Shown here one piece after another: positions 21,592 through 33,060 of a DNA stretch of 64,000 nucleotides. Both the position numbers and the translations under genes were made by a program. Below the pieces are notes generated by a model. It searched no databases, had not been told where the DNA came from, and worked only from the letters and a program-made list of their open reading frames with translations. The stretch covers positions 48,586,768 through 48,650,767 of the forward strand of contig CM043944.1 of the NCBI GenBank assembly GCA_014529385.2, written 5' to 3'. Each line of letters begins with the position of its first letter. Within the stretch, counting starts at the first letter, position 1. This DNA comes from Adiantum capillus-veneris. Its lineage: Eukaryota; Streptophyta; Polypodiopsida; Polypodiales; Pteridaceae.

Positions 21592-24500
21592 CCTCTTTTA
21601 CACACCTACAATTCTTGCACACATGGCGTGAAACTATTTGTCAAAATGTTAATCACCTCCATAATCTCATGAAAAATAAAGAGACCCTCCTAGATCCCAT
21701 CCTCTTCCTAATGATTTGTCATAGTGAAATGGGTGTACATGCACTCTTTGTCACACATTTTAGGCTCATCTCAAGCTTTTACTTACAAATTTGAGCACTT
21801 TAATAACTCAAAAGAAAATTTACCATCATTGTAGTTAAAGAAGCACGAATGGTACATACGCACAATCAGCCTAGAGCACCATGGTGGGACACTTTTCCAC
21901 AAGTTGAGCCATGCTAGAATCTTTTGTCATGAGCTAGAGTCATATGGGCTCTTTTTTGAGGACCCTCATTCAAAGTGTAAAAAATAATGTATGTCCTAAA
22001 CTCAATCATTTAGTGGGATACATGCCATGCATGTAACACAAAGCACATCAGTGGAATTGCTTGACTGGACAATGAAACGAGTTGGCATAGCAAATGTCAT
22101 ATGAGCTGGTTTTCAATGGCTCATAACCATGCTTATTCATAAGAAAGAGACATCTATCGCATGCATATAAGAATGAGAAGAATCAATCATAAACGAGTTG
22201 TTTTCGATCCATAGAGACAAAATAAATGCCTAGAAGAAAATGTCCATGTCCAAAGCATAATAAAAAAACTGCAAATAGCGAAAAATAAATGGCAACCAAA
22301 TAAGAAACTTGTAAAATATCTATTTAAGAATATGCCATGTATGTAATATATATGCATTCTCATACACATGTTCATACCAAAGGTCTTGGAGGTGTGTTGA
22401 AATAGGTGTGGTAGGGCACCTAAATACAATTCTATACCCATGTACCCTTATACATGTCTTGATAGGTTAGTTATGTCATTATGAATCATAAAACATATTC
22501 ACGCCTTTTGTGCATAACCATAGAGACTCTTGTTTGTTTGTCCGCATGCTTCCTAGAGAGGTTGTACAACTGATTTTTTGAACACAAATAAGAGATGTCA
22601 AACTGTTAAAGAATGCAATCTTCTTGCCAATAGCTATAGATGCACTCATACCATCAAGAAGAGAATACACACTTCGTAAATACTATAGGGATTGTGTGCC
22701 CAATCATGAACTTGAATAGATTTGTATCTATAATGTTCTAGTACTTTTTGAAGTAAACTCTTTCATAGAGATGTTACTTCACAAATCACTATTGAACAAT
22801 AAAATTCTAATATCTTGGGACTCAGAGTCACATGTTCCATAACATCACTGAGATAATACGCTTATTCTCTGGAAACCCTATCTCCACATGAAAGACGTGT
22901 CCTTTAAGAACTTCTCAAAACATCCATCATTGTACCTCATCATTGTACCATTTAACAAATGATGTCCTTGATAGGACTTGCAAAAGTGTAAAAAGATCCT
23001 CCTTTTGTGGAATTTTACGTCAATGAGATTTGCATGCCTTTTGCATACACCTTTAGCAGATGTAGTAGCTACAAAGCTTCCTTGATGATTAGAACCATCG
23101 TCAAAACTAGTCCGACAATCTCTAACAATTAAAATGCAATTTTCATAGATGTAGAGGATTGTAGATTGGTCTTGCCAAAAGGTCACATTCTCATAAATGT
23201 CGGCCTCTCCTATTCATAACAATATGATTTTGTCTTGAACAGAAGTCCAAACACATTTCTTGTGAAAGCAAAAATGTTTCACAAGAGTAATTCAAAACAT
23301 CAAGATAACTAATAGAGGTTGTATTGGCTGAGTATTGGCCATGCCATAGTAGCAAATGAGAATTACTTGTCAGCCTTTCATGCCAACATATAAGCCTCAT
23401 TGCATGCTTTGTATGTGTGTCTTTGTTGGATGATATGCATGCATGCCTTGTCTACAAGAAGCTTGCACACATACCATAGCTTTCATGTACATGCCATGCT
23501 TATACATGCACAAACTTGAAGTTATAGAAAATGTTAGAACTGTACCTTAGGTACTAAAAAGTTGCAAAACATGAAAAATTACATCATCGGAGTAAAAAAA
23601 AGAAAAAAAGATAAATTTGTTACCCAAGAAGTTCAATATTGGTATGCGTATTGAAACCATTCCATAAACATGGAGTTGCACGGGACATGAAGTTCTTTAT
23701 GATGCAAACTAATTTCACCACTTGTAGCACACACTTGTATATACTATGGCAATTACTTGCATGCAACTATCGAAACATCGGTCATTTTTGTTGGTTTTGG
23801 CTATCAAGTGAGCCACTTACGAGTGCTAAGTTGAAGTAATTAAATATGGCATAGTCATGTTCTAATTAGTTTACACACATTTAAGAAAAGTGATACTCTC
23901 CTACAAAGTAGGAAAAGGGTTACACAGTAGGAAAAGGGTTACACAGCTGACAAATAACAACTTGAACTATATTAATGTGCAACAATGGTACAAATAAATG
24001 AGGATTCTTTGACAGGAGTTCCCAATAGGCGGTCATGCCCTACTTCAAAGGATCTTCATGAGGAAAAAGGTGAGCTAGGAGATCTATATGGTGTGTTTCA
24101 CCAATGAGAGTTGAGAGGTAAAATTACCCAATGAAATGCTAAGGTGATGTAAGCTAGCTTGTGACCAAAGTAAGCTAACAAATGAATGAGGTGTAGATAT
24201 GAACGTCTGAGGCCAAGAGTAAAAAGCCTAACATGCAAAAACCTCATAGCTTATTAATGCCTAAGAACAAGTGCACACCTAGAGCTAAATGGATCTCAAA
24301 TTTTAGGTCAAAATATGTGAGTGCTCTTCAACATTTCTTTGCCAAAACTGTGAAAGGCCAAAATTGCATTTTATGACCACTTTTAAGTCTACGTAGAATA
24401 ACTCAAAAGTGGTGCACAATATGAGAAAAAGGTTTCCTGTAAAGTTAGAGATCATGATAATTCCAGCAAGGTTCGTGAACAAAATGTAGAGAATCTACGT

Positions 24501-25545
24501 TTGTATGCAGTTTTTTCAAAAATTAAAAATACGTAATTTAGCATCTTGAAAGACTTCAAAGAGTACACGAAGAGACCTTCTCCTCTCTCCCCTACCATAG
24601 CTCTAATACCTATGTAAGATGTTGGGTAATGGCAAAAGTCTCGACCATCATCCATTATTTATATAGCCCTTGCTGATAAGGCCCCTTGCAATTATGCCAT
24701 ACGCGCTTATTTGTTAGAGTTTTAGATTCATGCCCGTCGATGGTGGCTATAGTATCTCCCAGGAGTAGATCAAAGAGTGAGGTTTGTTTTGGTGGTTGTG
24801 CCCGATGATACCTGAGGTAGATGTAATGCATTCCATGATATTGCCCACCCAATAAGCTTCATTTAGGCAAGACCCATGTTCCTAGGGTTTTTCAGGGTCA
24901 AAGTCTCTAGTGTTCTGCAGTTTAGAGTGCTCTCGAGTCGAATTGGTGATATGTGCGAGTTTTTGCTGTTGAAATTTTGTGACAAAAAGAGACGGTTTGC
25001 TATTTTTATGCTACTTTTTACTCATTTGGGACTGATTTCGTACATAGTGGATTGATTTGAAGGTTTGCCTTCATGCACCTTGACCTAGCCTTGTCACATG
25101 CTCAAGTTCTATCACACGAGGGAGAGGGGTGATGATTTTGATCTTGATCCTCTCCACAATGAAGAAGTACAACAAGAGGAATACATGATGGAGGAGTCTT
25201 CCATCCATGTGGTCTTTTTGGCCATTTTTAGCGCTACGTAAACACCAATGTGATTGATGCTTTGCCTTGTGATATGAGCTCCTTGTCTACACCCTAGATT
25301 CCTTATGATGTAGTTGAGTATCTTTCCTAGCATGAATATTTTGGTTTGGCATTCCAACCATCACTAGCAAAAGAGCCATATGTGGATCTGAGTAGCGTCC
25401 GATGCTTATCAAGAGCTCAAAAGATTGGAGTATCTATGAGAATACAAGATGGAATTCTATATCACATGTGGTCATGACCTATTGGAAAATCTCTCAGCTA
25501 TAAAGTTCAATTAATAAATTCTATTTGATATTACGTTCAAAATCG
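21592..25545. other. Long AT-rich stretch without a recognised gene
   Basis: Open frames are all under 115 codons and show no motif I can name. Small features are the inverted 40-bp sequence at 21674-21713 and a 19-bp direct duplication (GTAGGAAAAGGGTTACACA) around 23908-23946. Nothing else stands out. Confidence 0.5.
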
Positions 25546-25924
25546 TTGTTAAGTCAATTGATACACTTCCATATCAAGACTAACCACCATGATCTTGCTG
25601 ATAGTAGCCATGGTGGATTTGGATAACTTCCATATCGATGACTGACCACAATGAGCTTGATAATAGCAATGGTGGATTTGGATAGGCATACATGCTTTGG
25701 TCATCTTTGTACTTAAATCAATTGATACACTTCCATATCGATGATTGACCACCATGAACTTGATAATAGCCATGGTGGATTTGGATAGGCATCGCATGCT
25801 TTGGTCATCTTTGTTAAATCAATTGATACCCTTCCATATCAATGATTGACCACCATGAACTTGATAATAGCCATGGTGGATTTGGATAGGCATTGCATGC
25901 TTTGGTCATCCTTGCTTAAATGAA
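25546..25924. repeat. About 101-bp minisatellite with internal hairpin
   Basis: Four imperfect units share TCAATTGATAC, CTTCCATAT and the pair CCACCATG...CATGGTGG, which is an 8-bp inverted repeat around an 18-bp loop. Words starting TCAATTG recur at 25554, 25718 and 25819. The larger first step is an extra partial unit. Confidence 0.85.
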
Positions 25925-26935
25925 GAAGATGGTTCTCTCACAAGTTCCAAGCCCTTACTACTCAAATTACAAATCTGTTTTTACTTTTTGGCCTTACCAA
26001 AAGGCAAGGCCCTCATATTGCTTGACCTTTTGGAGCTACTTAAAATTCTTCATTTTGTAACGCATTGAAATTCATAGAAAACTCGCTTTGAACTCACCTG
26101 CTACACATTTTGAGATGGACCCCCAAGTAAGCACATAAGCAAGCTAATTAGAGATCTATAGATGCACACACTCAATTTTAAGCTATAATCTACACAATCC
26201 TGACACAAAGCATACATGCGCACTCACTAATCTAGCATGGAAGGCACAAATATGCACTTCCACACACTCAAGAGAATGCACTCACACACAATGGAGCGAT
26301 CAGCTCTCTCAATGCAAGAAAGCATATGCATATTGGATCAGACATACACGAGAAGGCATAGAGAAAGAGAGCATGGGCTCAATGGAGAGCAAAGAGAGTA
26401 TAGATTACAAAAATCCCATGACTGTAGAAACATCTCAAGCACAAAAACTTTGGACAGCTTGAGCTTGATCTTGAGAGCCTCATTCTAGATTACATCAAAA
26501 TTTCATTCCGCATCTCCAAAAATATGTTGTATACCTACGGTTTTCATCTACATGGCCTACCTAGTGGACACCAACAAGCTAACTCTAGGTAGATAATCAT
26601 AGAAAATCTCTCGGTGATATGAAACACATATTGGAAATTGAAATAGCTTGAGCTAACATAAAAAAGATAAGCTCATCCAGTATGTATGTTCAATTTTGCA
26701 TTCATTAGTTTTCGTAGAATGTCATTTGATGGTCAGGAGATTGTATTATATTGCCCACATATTACAGAGCCTTGGTAAAAATATGTGACAAAACCATCAA
26801 ACTAGTCTCCATTGTTGGTACTCTACCTCTACTCTTGGTCCGAACGTGCAATATCCATCCTTCCATGGATATTTGTGAGAACTCCCTTTATTCCTTCGTA
26901 CCCATGATGTATCTACCATTTTCCCAAAGGGTCAA
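25925..26935. other. Unassigned sequence
   Basis: No gene or repeat is recognised. Confidence 0.5.
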
Positions 26936-27395
26936 CTTTCTAATAATTACCTATACTACGAGGTTGCAAGAGACCCCACCTGCAAACCAAGGAGGCCAAC
27001 AAACAACTCCTCCCACAACAGACCCACTTTTGGGACAATTTGTTAATGTACTGCTAACTCAGACAATCTTAAGGGCAAGAAGACAATTGCAGTTTGTACC
27101 ATCAGAGATAGGTAATTTACCTTTTAATCCACTCCCAATAAGAGTACTTAAAACACTTTCGATACCTCCAATGGCTGCACCAAATCCCAAAGTGGGCGCG
27201 GCAAAGTTCAGCGGTAAGAAGTCCCCAGATGTTGACAGCCATGTTGGTCAGTTTCAAACAAGGTGGTCTGCAAGTGGTTATGAGGCGTTACATCCGGATT
27301 AGTGAAGAAAGAGCATTTTGCAGCAACATTACAAGGTAAGGCCATGGATTGGTTCACGTGAATTCAAGAGGTATTTTTAAGATCCCTCTACACAC
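26936..27395 (+). pseudogene. Ty3/gypsy gag remnant
   Basis: The end of the open frame running to 27302 reads like a gypsy capsid: a Pro/Gln/Thr-rich stretch, then AAKFSGKKSPDVDSHVGQF and WSASGYEALHPD. After the stop, in another frame, HFAATLQGKAMDWF continues it, followed by TGA at about 27358. The order (KFSG...HVxQF...LxGKAxDWF) is the usual retrotransposon gag domain. The N-terminal 60 codons of the open frame look unrelated. No LTR or pol was found next to it. Confidence 0.7.
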
Positions 27396-27399
27396 ACAC

Positions 27400-28720
27400 T
27401 TCACGTATCCCCTTTTTCCTTCATAAGCTTGTAGCTTTTTTTCAAAATTATTTTTTTTCTCCCTAATAAATGTATTTTTATAAATTTTTAATATTTAAAA
27501 TTTTCACATCAAAAAATTGCACTTACACATTTTAATGTGGAACCCACATGACCCTTTGTCACATGGGACCTTATACCATTCTCAATTATGTTTCCCACGT
27601 GGATAGCTAGAGGATATGAGGCCCATGACTCCCTCTCTTGGTAGATGAAGAATTCTCTATCTCTCTTATAAGCTTCCATCCTCTCTGTACTCTATTAGGA
27701 GAGAGCAATGTGCAAAGCTTCTACATTAATTAATTTATTATTTTGTGCTCATCTTGGCCTACTTGTCATTGGCATCTTAAGTCTTTAATTAAGTGGTTAA
27801 TTTTGACCCTAAAAATATGAATGCAGCTCTACACTATCCCCCTTTAGTGCAACAACTGGTATTGGGTTCTACTAGAGATTAGTATCTTCTACCCTCGATA
27901 AATCCTGGGGGCACTTCTATGCTAGACCATTTGGGCATCTCTGAGTCCTCAAATTGTTGTTGCTAATTGTATTCTTTTAGTTATCATTTGATTAGGTCTC
28001 CCCTATCTCAAAAAAATAAAAAAGCATTTCAAAACATTTTAAGTGAGTAAGTGAAGGGTGCATTTAGGAAATGAAAAGACCTACGAAGGTGGAAAGTCAA
28101 AAGACTTTTTTTGTCGGATAAAGAGGTGTTCTACTTCACATTGGTGCATTTGTTTTTCTCTTCTCCTTTATTTAACTTTCAACATTTTCCTCTCTTTAAA
28201 TTGTCCTTGCACTATGTAGATAGAATAAAATATCTTAATTACTTCATGAGCCAAAGGCTTCTTGCTTCCTCTTTTATGTCGAAAATTCCTTATCGAGCCT
28301 CGACTTTGAAGACTTAGAGACGTCATGGAAATCGTATTGGAAGAGCATATGACTATTTTAAAAAAAAATTCCACTACTATTTTGATGACAATATTTTTAT
28401 GAACCATTAGAATCCCTCAAAAATTCCATTAGAATCCCTCATCGCTTTGTTCAAACAGACCTAAGAGGCCCACAACTTCCACCTTTCTAACAAATACCAA
28501 CTATCTTCAATAATGCAAGACCATTTGACTAGAATCACTTGGCTAGGGCCACACCTGATATCATGCCTGATGATGACCAACATGTTTTTGCTTTGAAACT
28601 ATGAAAGATTCTCAATCGGATCATTGTCTTTGCAAAATCAAATCAAGAGAGAAATTGATTGAAAGCCCAATCAAGTAGGTAGGCAAAATGACTTTTTCAG
28701 AAACTATTAATTCGTTTGGC
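27400..28720. other. Unassigned AT-rich sequence
   Basis: No coding domain is seen. A stretch around 27855 (ACAACTGGTATTGGG) resembles a weak LTR end plus primer site, but I could not find a partner LTR. Confidence 0.45.
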
Positions 28721-28721
28721 C

Positions 28722-28724
28722 GGG

Positions 28725-28763
<39 letters not shown>

Positions 28764-28786
28764 AGGGTAGGGAGGGAGGGGGGGTA
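28722..28786. repeat. Poly-G tract with GGGTAGGG repeats
   Basis: About 35 consecutive G (28728-28762) are followed by GGGTAGGGTAGGGAGGG. The plus strand is strongly quadruplex-prone. The exact length in a real genome is likely uncertain. Confidence 0.9.
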
Positions 28787-28824
28787 ATTGTTTTTTTTAG
28801 TGCTTAAGGGAGCCCTAAGGGCAG

Positions 28825-29030
28825 CCAAGGCGGATAGCCTAGTGGTTAAGCTTGTCTTTTTAGTGTCTACGTGCTGAGGTCAAATCCTAGACATTAGGAG
28901 TGCTTTTGAAGTTAATTCGAGATGTTGAAGCATCTTGGGAAGATACTATGTATTGAAAAGTGAAAGTAGAGCCATTAGGAGCAACATAACTAGATACAAT
29001 AACTAATGAAGAGTGCCACCCTAAAACTGA
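28825..29030 (+). mobile_element. tRNA-derived SINE
   Basis: An A box TAGCCTAGTGG (28835-28845) fits TRGYNNARNNG exactly. A B box AGGTCAAATCC (28877-28887) has one mismatch to RGTTCRANNCC. The boxes are 31 bases apart. The downstream body contains CATCTTGGGAAGATACTATG, loosely like the CTTGGGATAGTTTCCTACG tail of the SINE-like units in the CACTA element. The 3' boundary is not defined and no target duplication was found. Confidence 0.68.
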
Positions 29031-29034
29031 GTTT

Positions 29035-29690
29035 CAATTGTTAAGGGAGCGACGCAAAACAAAGGGAAACCTAAAGCCAAGATTGGATTGGGGTTGCCAC
29101 CAAAGAGAGAGCCCTCCCATAGCAATCCCTTTGTGTGCCAAACCAATGCTAAGGAAACAATTGCAAAGTTTTTGATATAGTAGATTTTTAGTTAGATAGT
29201 TACATAGTGGATTTTGAGCTTTACCATATTTGTGTTGCAATGGGAGAATCGAGGAAAAAGGGAGCAATTGATGTGTGACAATGATTTTTGAGCACTTATA
29301 CCTTACCATTATGTCCAAAAACAATCGTGGGTAGGCCAAAAAGCAGTAGGCGTGACCTTGAAAACAAGAAGCTTTCATTCAAAAAAGATGGTAGTACGTT
29401 AGGAACTTAGCCATGTTTCTATGTTATTTGTAGTTGTCATTGCTGCTTGCCAATGAAAGACTTAAAAGGCCCAAACTCCTTGAGGAGTCCGGGACCTCTA
29501 CCACACGTTTGCGTTTTGCTAGCATCTCTCGTCAACATTGATTAAGGTTTCCAACAATTCAAAGTGAATGATGGGCAAGCTAATAATGAGTTTGTGAGGT
29601 ATAGCCTCTAGGTTTCTAGCTTCCCCTAGTAATGCAATCGAGTTCCAAAGAATGTGTAAACCTAGTGTTTTGTCTCAACTTTAACTCTAG
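29035..29690. other. Unassigned sequence
   Basis: A 114-codon minus-strand frame (29034-29378) shows no motif I can name. No repeat is seen. Confidence 0.45.
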
Positions 29691-29692
29691 GT

Positions 29693-29709
29693 TTTTTTTT
29701 TTTTTTTTT
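29693..29709. repeat. Poly-T tract
   Basis: About 17 consecutive T. It could be the poly(A) end of a minus-strand retroposon, but no body was recognised. Confidence 0.85.
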
Positions 29710-30265
29710 GTTTGGGGGTAGTACTCTCTCCATTGGGTCTACGCGCACATCATTAATTAATTTTCTCTGAGGATTCTTCCAAACCCTTAACTTTTAGAAC
29801 AGGCAACTGAATAGGGACTGATGCACACGGCCCTCTCCTCACCTATTGCGTGCTCGTCCATGCACGCCTTCTTATGCATGCCATCCAGCTCTCCTCCTCG
29901 TCCTCACCTTGATTCTCATGCTCCACATTGTCCCTGCCCGCCTCCGATCCTCATGCTCCGCACTCTCCTCCCCGCTTGAGTATGTCTTCATGATGCAAAT
30001 CAATGCCATTTTCCATCCAGCTTGCGGTGGCGGACACTCAAGCTTGACGGAGGACCTGCACGCAAGCCTGACGCACAGCTATTCCACCGAACTCCATCTG
30101 TTGGCGTCTACTTGCTCCTCCACCGGCCTCCCTCTCTATCTCGCAAGACCGTTGGCCTCTCTCTGTGCCCTCGACAACACTTGCAGGCCTATGCACATCC
30201 AACAGAGGTGCGAGAATCACCCCCTGACAGTGTAGTCATCGCCATGGCATTCACGATCAAAGAGT
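29710..30265. other. GC-richer segment with no recognised gene
   Basis: Between 29850 and 30240 the sequence is richer in C and G than its surroundings. It carries a 129-codon plus-strand frame rich in Leu, Ser and Cys. No signal or domain supports it as a gene. Confidence 0.4.
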
Positions 30266-30278
30266 GTGTCTCTGTGTG

Positions 30279-30385
<107 letters not shown>

Positions 30386-30599
30386 GCCCTTCAGTGCACG
30401 CGATGGGCGTCTGGCAGAGAGAATATTAAAAAATCATCCTCCGCCGCTCTCGCTCTTGACGCCATGTCTTCAACGTCCTCCGCCGAGTTGCTGCAGCACT
30501 CCAGCTCCTGCTTGGCACGTCTGCTCTCTTATCCTCTCTCCTCCACGTGCGACGTTTCCCTCTTTTTCCTTGCTAGACATGAGAGCATCCGCTTAGATT

Positions 30600-31544
30600 C
30601 CTATTGATAGGACGTTCTTCAAAAATCAGGGCCACATACTCTCTCCAAGAGAAGAGAATTGCATTGTTATTGTATAGAGCTCCCTTGCCGCTCCTATGTA
30701 GCCTACGAGGATTGAATGGGTAGGGAGCCCCTGCTGACATGCGGTAGGGAAAAGTTCCGATTTGGGAGTTGGTGTGGTCACACGGATTGCTGGGTTGTTC
30801 CCTTTTGAAACTAGGGGTCCTTGGGGGCGTAAGGCCAAGCAGCTTTGACCCTGCTAATTTGCAGCTCCATCCGTAGCCTTCCCCTTTATTTTTGGCCATG
30901 GTGGAGATCGCCCCTCATTGCCCCCCTCGGAACGAAAGGGCGAACAGATCTTTGCCCTGTGGCATGGTCCTTGAAGGGGAGGGGGACGGTGGTAGAGTCC
31001 CTTATCCCTGTGGCCTTCAAGACTTCCTCCGATTTTATGAGGGTGCTTGTCTCACCCACAATATCCTAAGGGTGCTTGGCTCCGTTGTGGTCGGTGGGTG
31101 CACACCGACCAATTCCTTCACTTTTTTACTCTTTATTCTTTTGAGGCATGGCGGCTAGTGGCAATAGATCCTTTGAGGTGACCACCTCAAAAATCTCACG
31201 GGTGATGGGGAATATGGGCCCCACCCTCTTCCTGTACATCCTTATGATTTGTACCTATCAAGGGTGGCTCCTTGATCAGCCGATGTATTGTTGTTTGTCT
31301 ATCGCCGCGCTGATTGGATCTGAGTTGATGTATCTTTAGGATGCCCTATATAGGGTGGCAACCCGTGCAAGGGTAGTGGCAATATGTTGGTATATTGCTC
31401 AGTTTGATCTGTTGGATATTGTATGCTTAGTTATTCAGATGGGTTGTGTATGCTTTCGTGGCTCGTGTCGAGCACGGAATCTCTTGTAAATTTTTGGTTA
31501 TGCTAATATATTCACCCACATATTGTGTGTTTTGGAAAAAAAAA
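30600..31544 (+). mobile_element. Probable LINE 3' region ending in poly(A)
   Basis: The right end reads GCTAATATATTCACCCACAT, then TTGTGTGTTTTGG and a run of nine A (31536-31544). It resembles the 3' ends at 33893-33953, 31960-32214 and 59641-59672. I see no coding domain in the GC-richer 900 bp upstream, so how far this copy extends is unknown. It meets another LINE 3' end tail to tail at about 31560. Confidence 0.5.
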
Positions 31545-31559
31545 GAGTTACATTGTTGT

Positions 31560-31943
31560 AAAATTAACTCACAATAGTGAATGGATCATTTGAATTCAAC
31601 AAAAATAATTTATAGCGCAACCTGGGATACGAGATTACAACAAAGCGCTACCTCACTAAGAGATAATCGACAATCCATCTACTGGACAACTCTAGCCCAT
31701 CAAAACGACGTTGTTGGCCCTATACCACTCGTTGGAGTCCTTCCTTTTACCATTGGAGACAATCAACTCCTTGCTTTCTTGGACAATCTTCGTGAAGCTA
31801 GCTATTGAAAGAGCATTTTCAAATACATAGCAATTTCTAGACTTCCAAATTTGCTTAAAAAAGCAGAATCTAATGATCTGAGTGCATACTAGAAGAACTT
31901 GGCTTTTCATCGCCATCTCTCCAAGGAACACGTCGTGCGGGAG
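31560..31943 (-). pseudogene. LINE ORF2 C-terminal fragment
   Basis: Minus-strand translation contains LLVCTQIIRFCFFKQIWKSR and VFENALSIASFTKIVQE. It is clearly homologous to VRYFFFHNVWQTRNRRVF...SFAEIIQESK at about 33510-33640 and to fragments at 34870 and 59941. This is the region after the zf-RVT zinc knuckle at the end of plant LINE ORF2. Upstream sequence is displaced by a younger LINE inserted at 31944. Confidence 0.8.
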
Positions 31944-31959
31944 ACCATTAAACAAGTTC

Positions 31960-32214
31960 CTTTTTTTTTGAAAACTCACAGTGGTGAATTATATTAACAA
32001 AATAAAGAAATTACAAATTCTAGTCATACTCGTGACAACCATAATGTCACCTATCAACCATAGATACATCGGTGACATGGGAGCCACTTTGCGCTCCTTG
32101 AAGGGAACCAGTGAGAACCTACGTTGAACATGGAGCACCCGTTGACTTGATAAGGACCCTACATACCACTCAATCATAACAGCGCCGATTGCCCTGTACC
32201 ACTCATTAGAGTTC
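31960..32214 (-). mobile_element. 5'-truncated LINE with poly(A) and target duplication
   Basis: On the minus strand this 255-bp copy starts in the C-terminal SNEWYRA region and ends CACTGTGAGTTTTC plus nine A. It is flanked by a 16-bp duplication, ACCATTAAACAAGTTC at 31944-31959 and ACCATCAAACAAGTTC at 32215-32230, with one mismatch. It inserted into the older LINE copy on its left. Truncation, tail and duplication together are the signature of target-primed reverse transcription. Confidence 0.88.
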
Positions 32215-32514
32215 ACCATCAAACAAGTTCTTATACTAAGAATATTTTAGGTCACATAAATGTTCTTTTACCTTCCTTGGAGGTTCAACGTACATGCGCA
32301 CTTTGCAGGTGAAAATTTCTCTACGAGCCATGTAGCTTGCACACCTTGTCGTTACAAATCTGTATGAAACGTACTTAAATCTAGTTTTTTTTTTCTAGGA
32401 TGTTGTAGGATGTCATGGCTTGGAAGGAGCATGGCTTCCTATTTAAGTTTTTTTGTTTTCTTAATATATATATAATTTTAGATCTAGGTTGAAGGCTAAT
32501 TTTAAGTAGTGAGT

Positions 32515-33010
32515 GAATAAATTAAAACAGAAAAGAATCACAAAGATAACCATGCTCATAGCAAGTCTTGGATACATAAGACAATAACATCATCAAAGTC
32601 CGGCTTTACAAGGAGCCACCCATACAAACCAAAAACACAAACCTTCTGACACAACCCATGAGTCTCGAGCAAAGCATAAGTAAAATAACCGGAGCTAAAT
32701 AGGAGCATAAAGATGCAGCATGGAGGAGTCCTTGCTTCCATCACCATTGAATAGGACCCAAGAAATGAGTGGGTGCCACCATGACCTCCTCCACCGCCAC
32801 CAGAAGAGAGCATGCCCAAAGTCTCCAAGGCACACGAGACTGAAGTTGTTGGACCACGACCACATCGCCATCACCAAGCAGGAGTACCAAGCTATTGAAT
32901 GGGAGCCAAACCCCTGTCAGGGAAGTGCACCAGAGCGCTCCGGAAGCCAACAAGGTGTTGCCATTATAGCGAGCAGGTCTGCCACCCTTGTACTTCAATA
33001 TGTCCTTGTT
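32515..33010 (-). mobile_element. Possible LINE 3' untranslated region
   Basis: The minus strand ends in TTATTCACTCACTACTTAAAA, loosely like the other LINE 3' ends. It contains GCTTTGCTCGAGACTCATGGG, a G/T-rich 3' UTR style. No coding domain is visible and the open frames on either strand are not convincing. Confidence 0.35.
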
Positions 33011-33060
33011 AGTAGCTTTGAGTAATTTTATTCTGTTGGGGTTAAGAACACTCCTTTGTT

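Noticed and set aside
25546-25924. CRISPR-like array
   Set aside because: Units are about 100 bp, contiguous and variable, with no repeat-spacer alternation, in eukaryotic DNA.
26751-26935. N-terminal part of the 183-codon ORF as gag
   Set aside because: It shows no capsid features; the gag similarity starts only in the second half, so the upstream codons are probably fortuitous.
27850-27880. LTR end plus primer site at ACAACTGGTATTGGG
   Set aside because: The primer match is poor beyond TGGTAT and no second LTR is found.
28825-28900. A functional tRNA gene
   Set aside because: The A and B boxes are present but the acceptor and anticodon stems do not pair, so a SINE head is the better reading.
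29846-30235. A 129-codon plus-strand ORF in a GC-richer segment
   Set aside because: Composition is skewed to Leu, Ser and Cys, no domain or splice context is visible, and it ends at a microsatellite.
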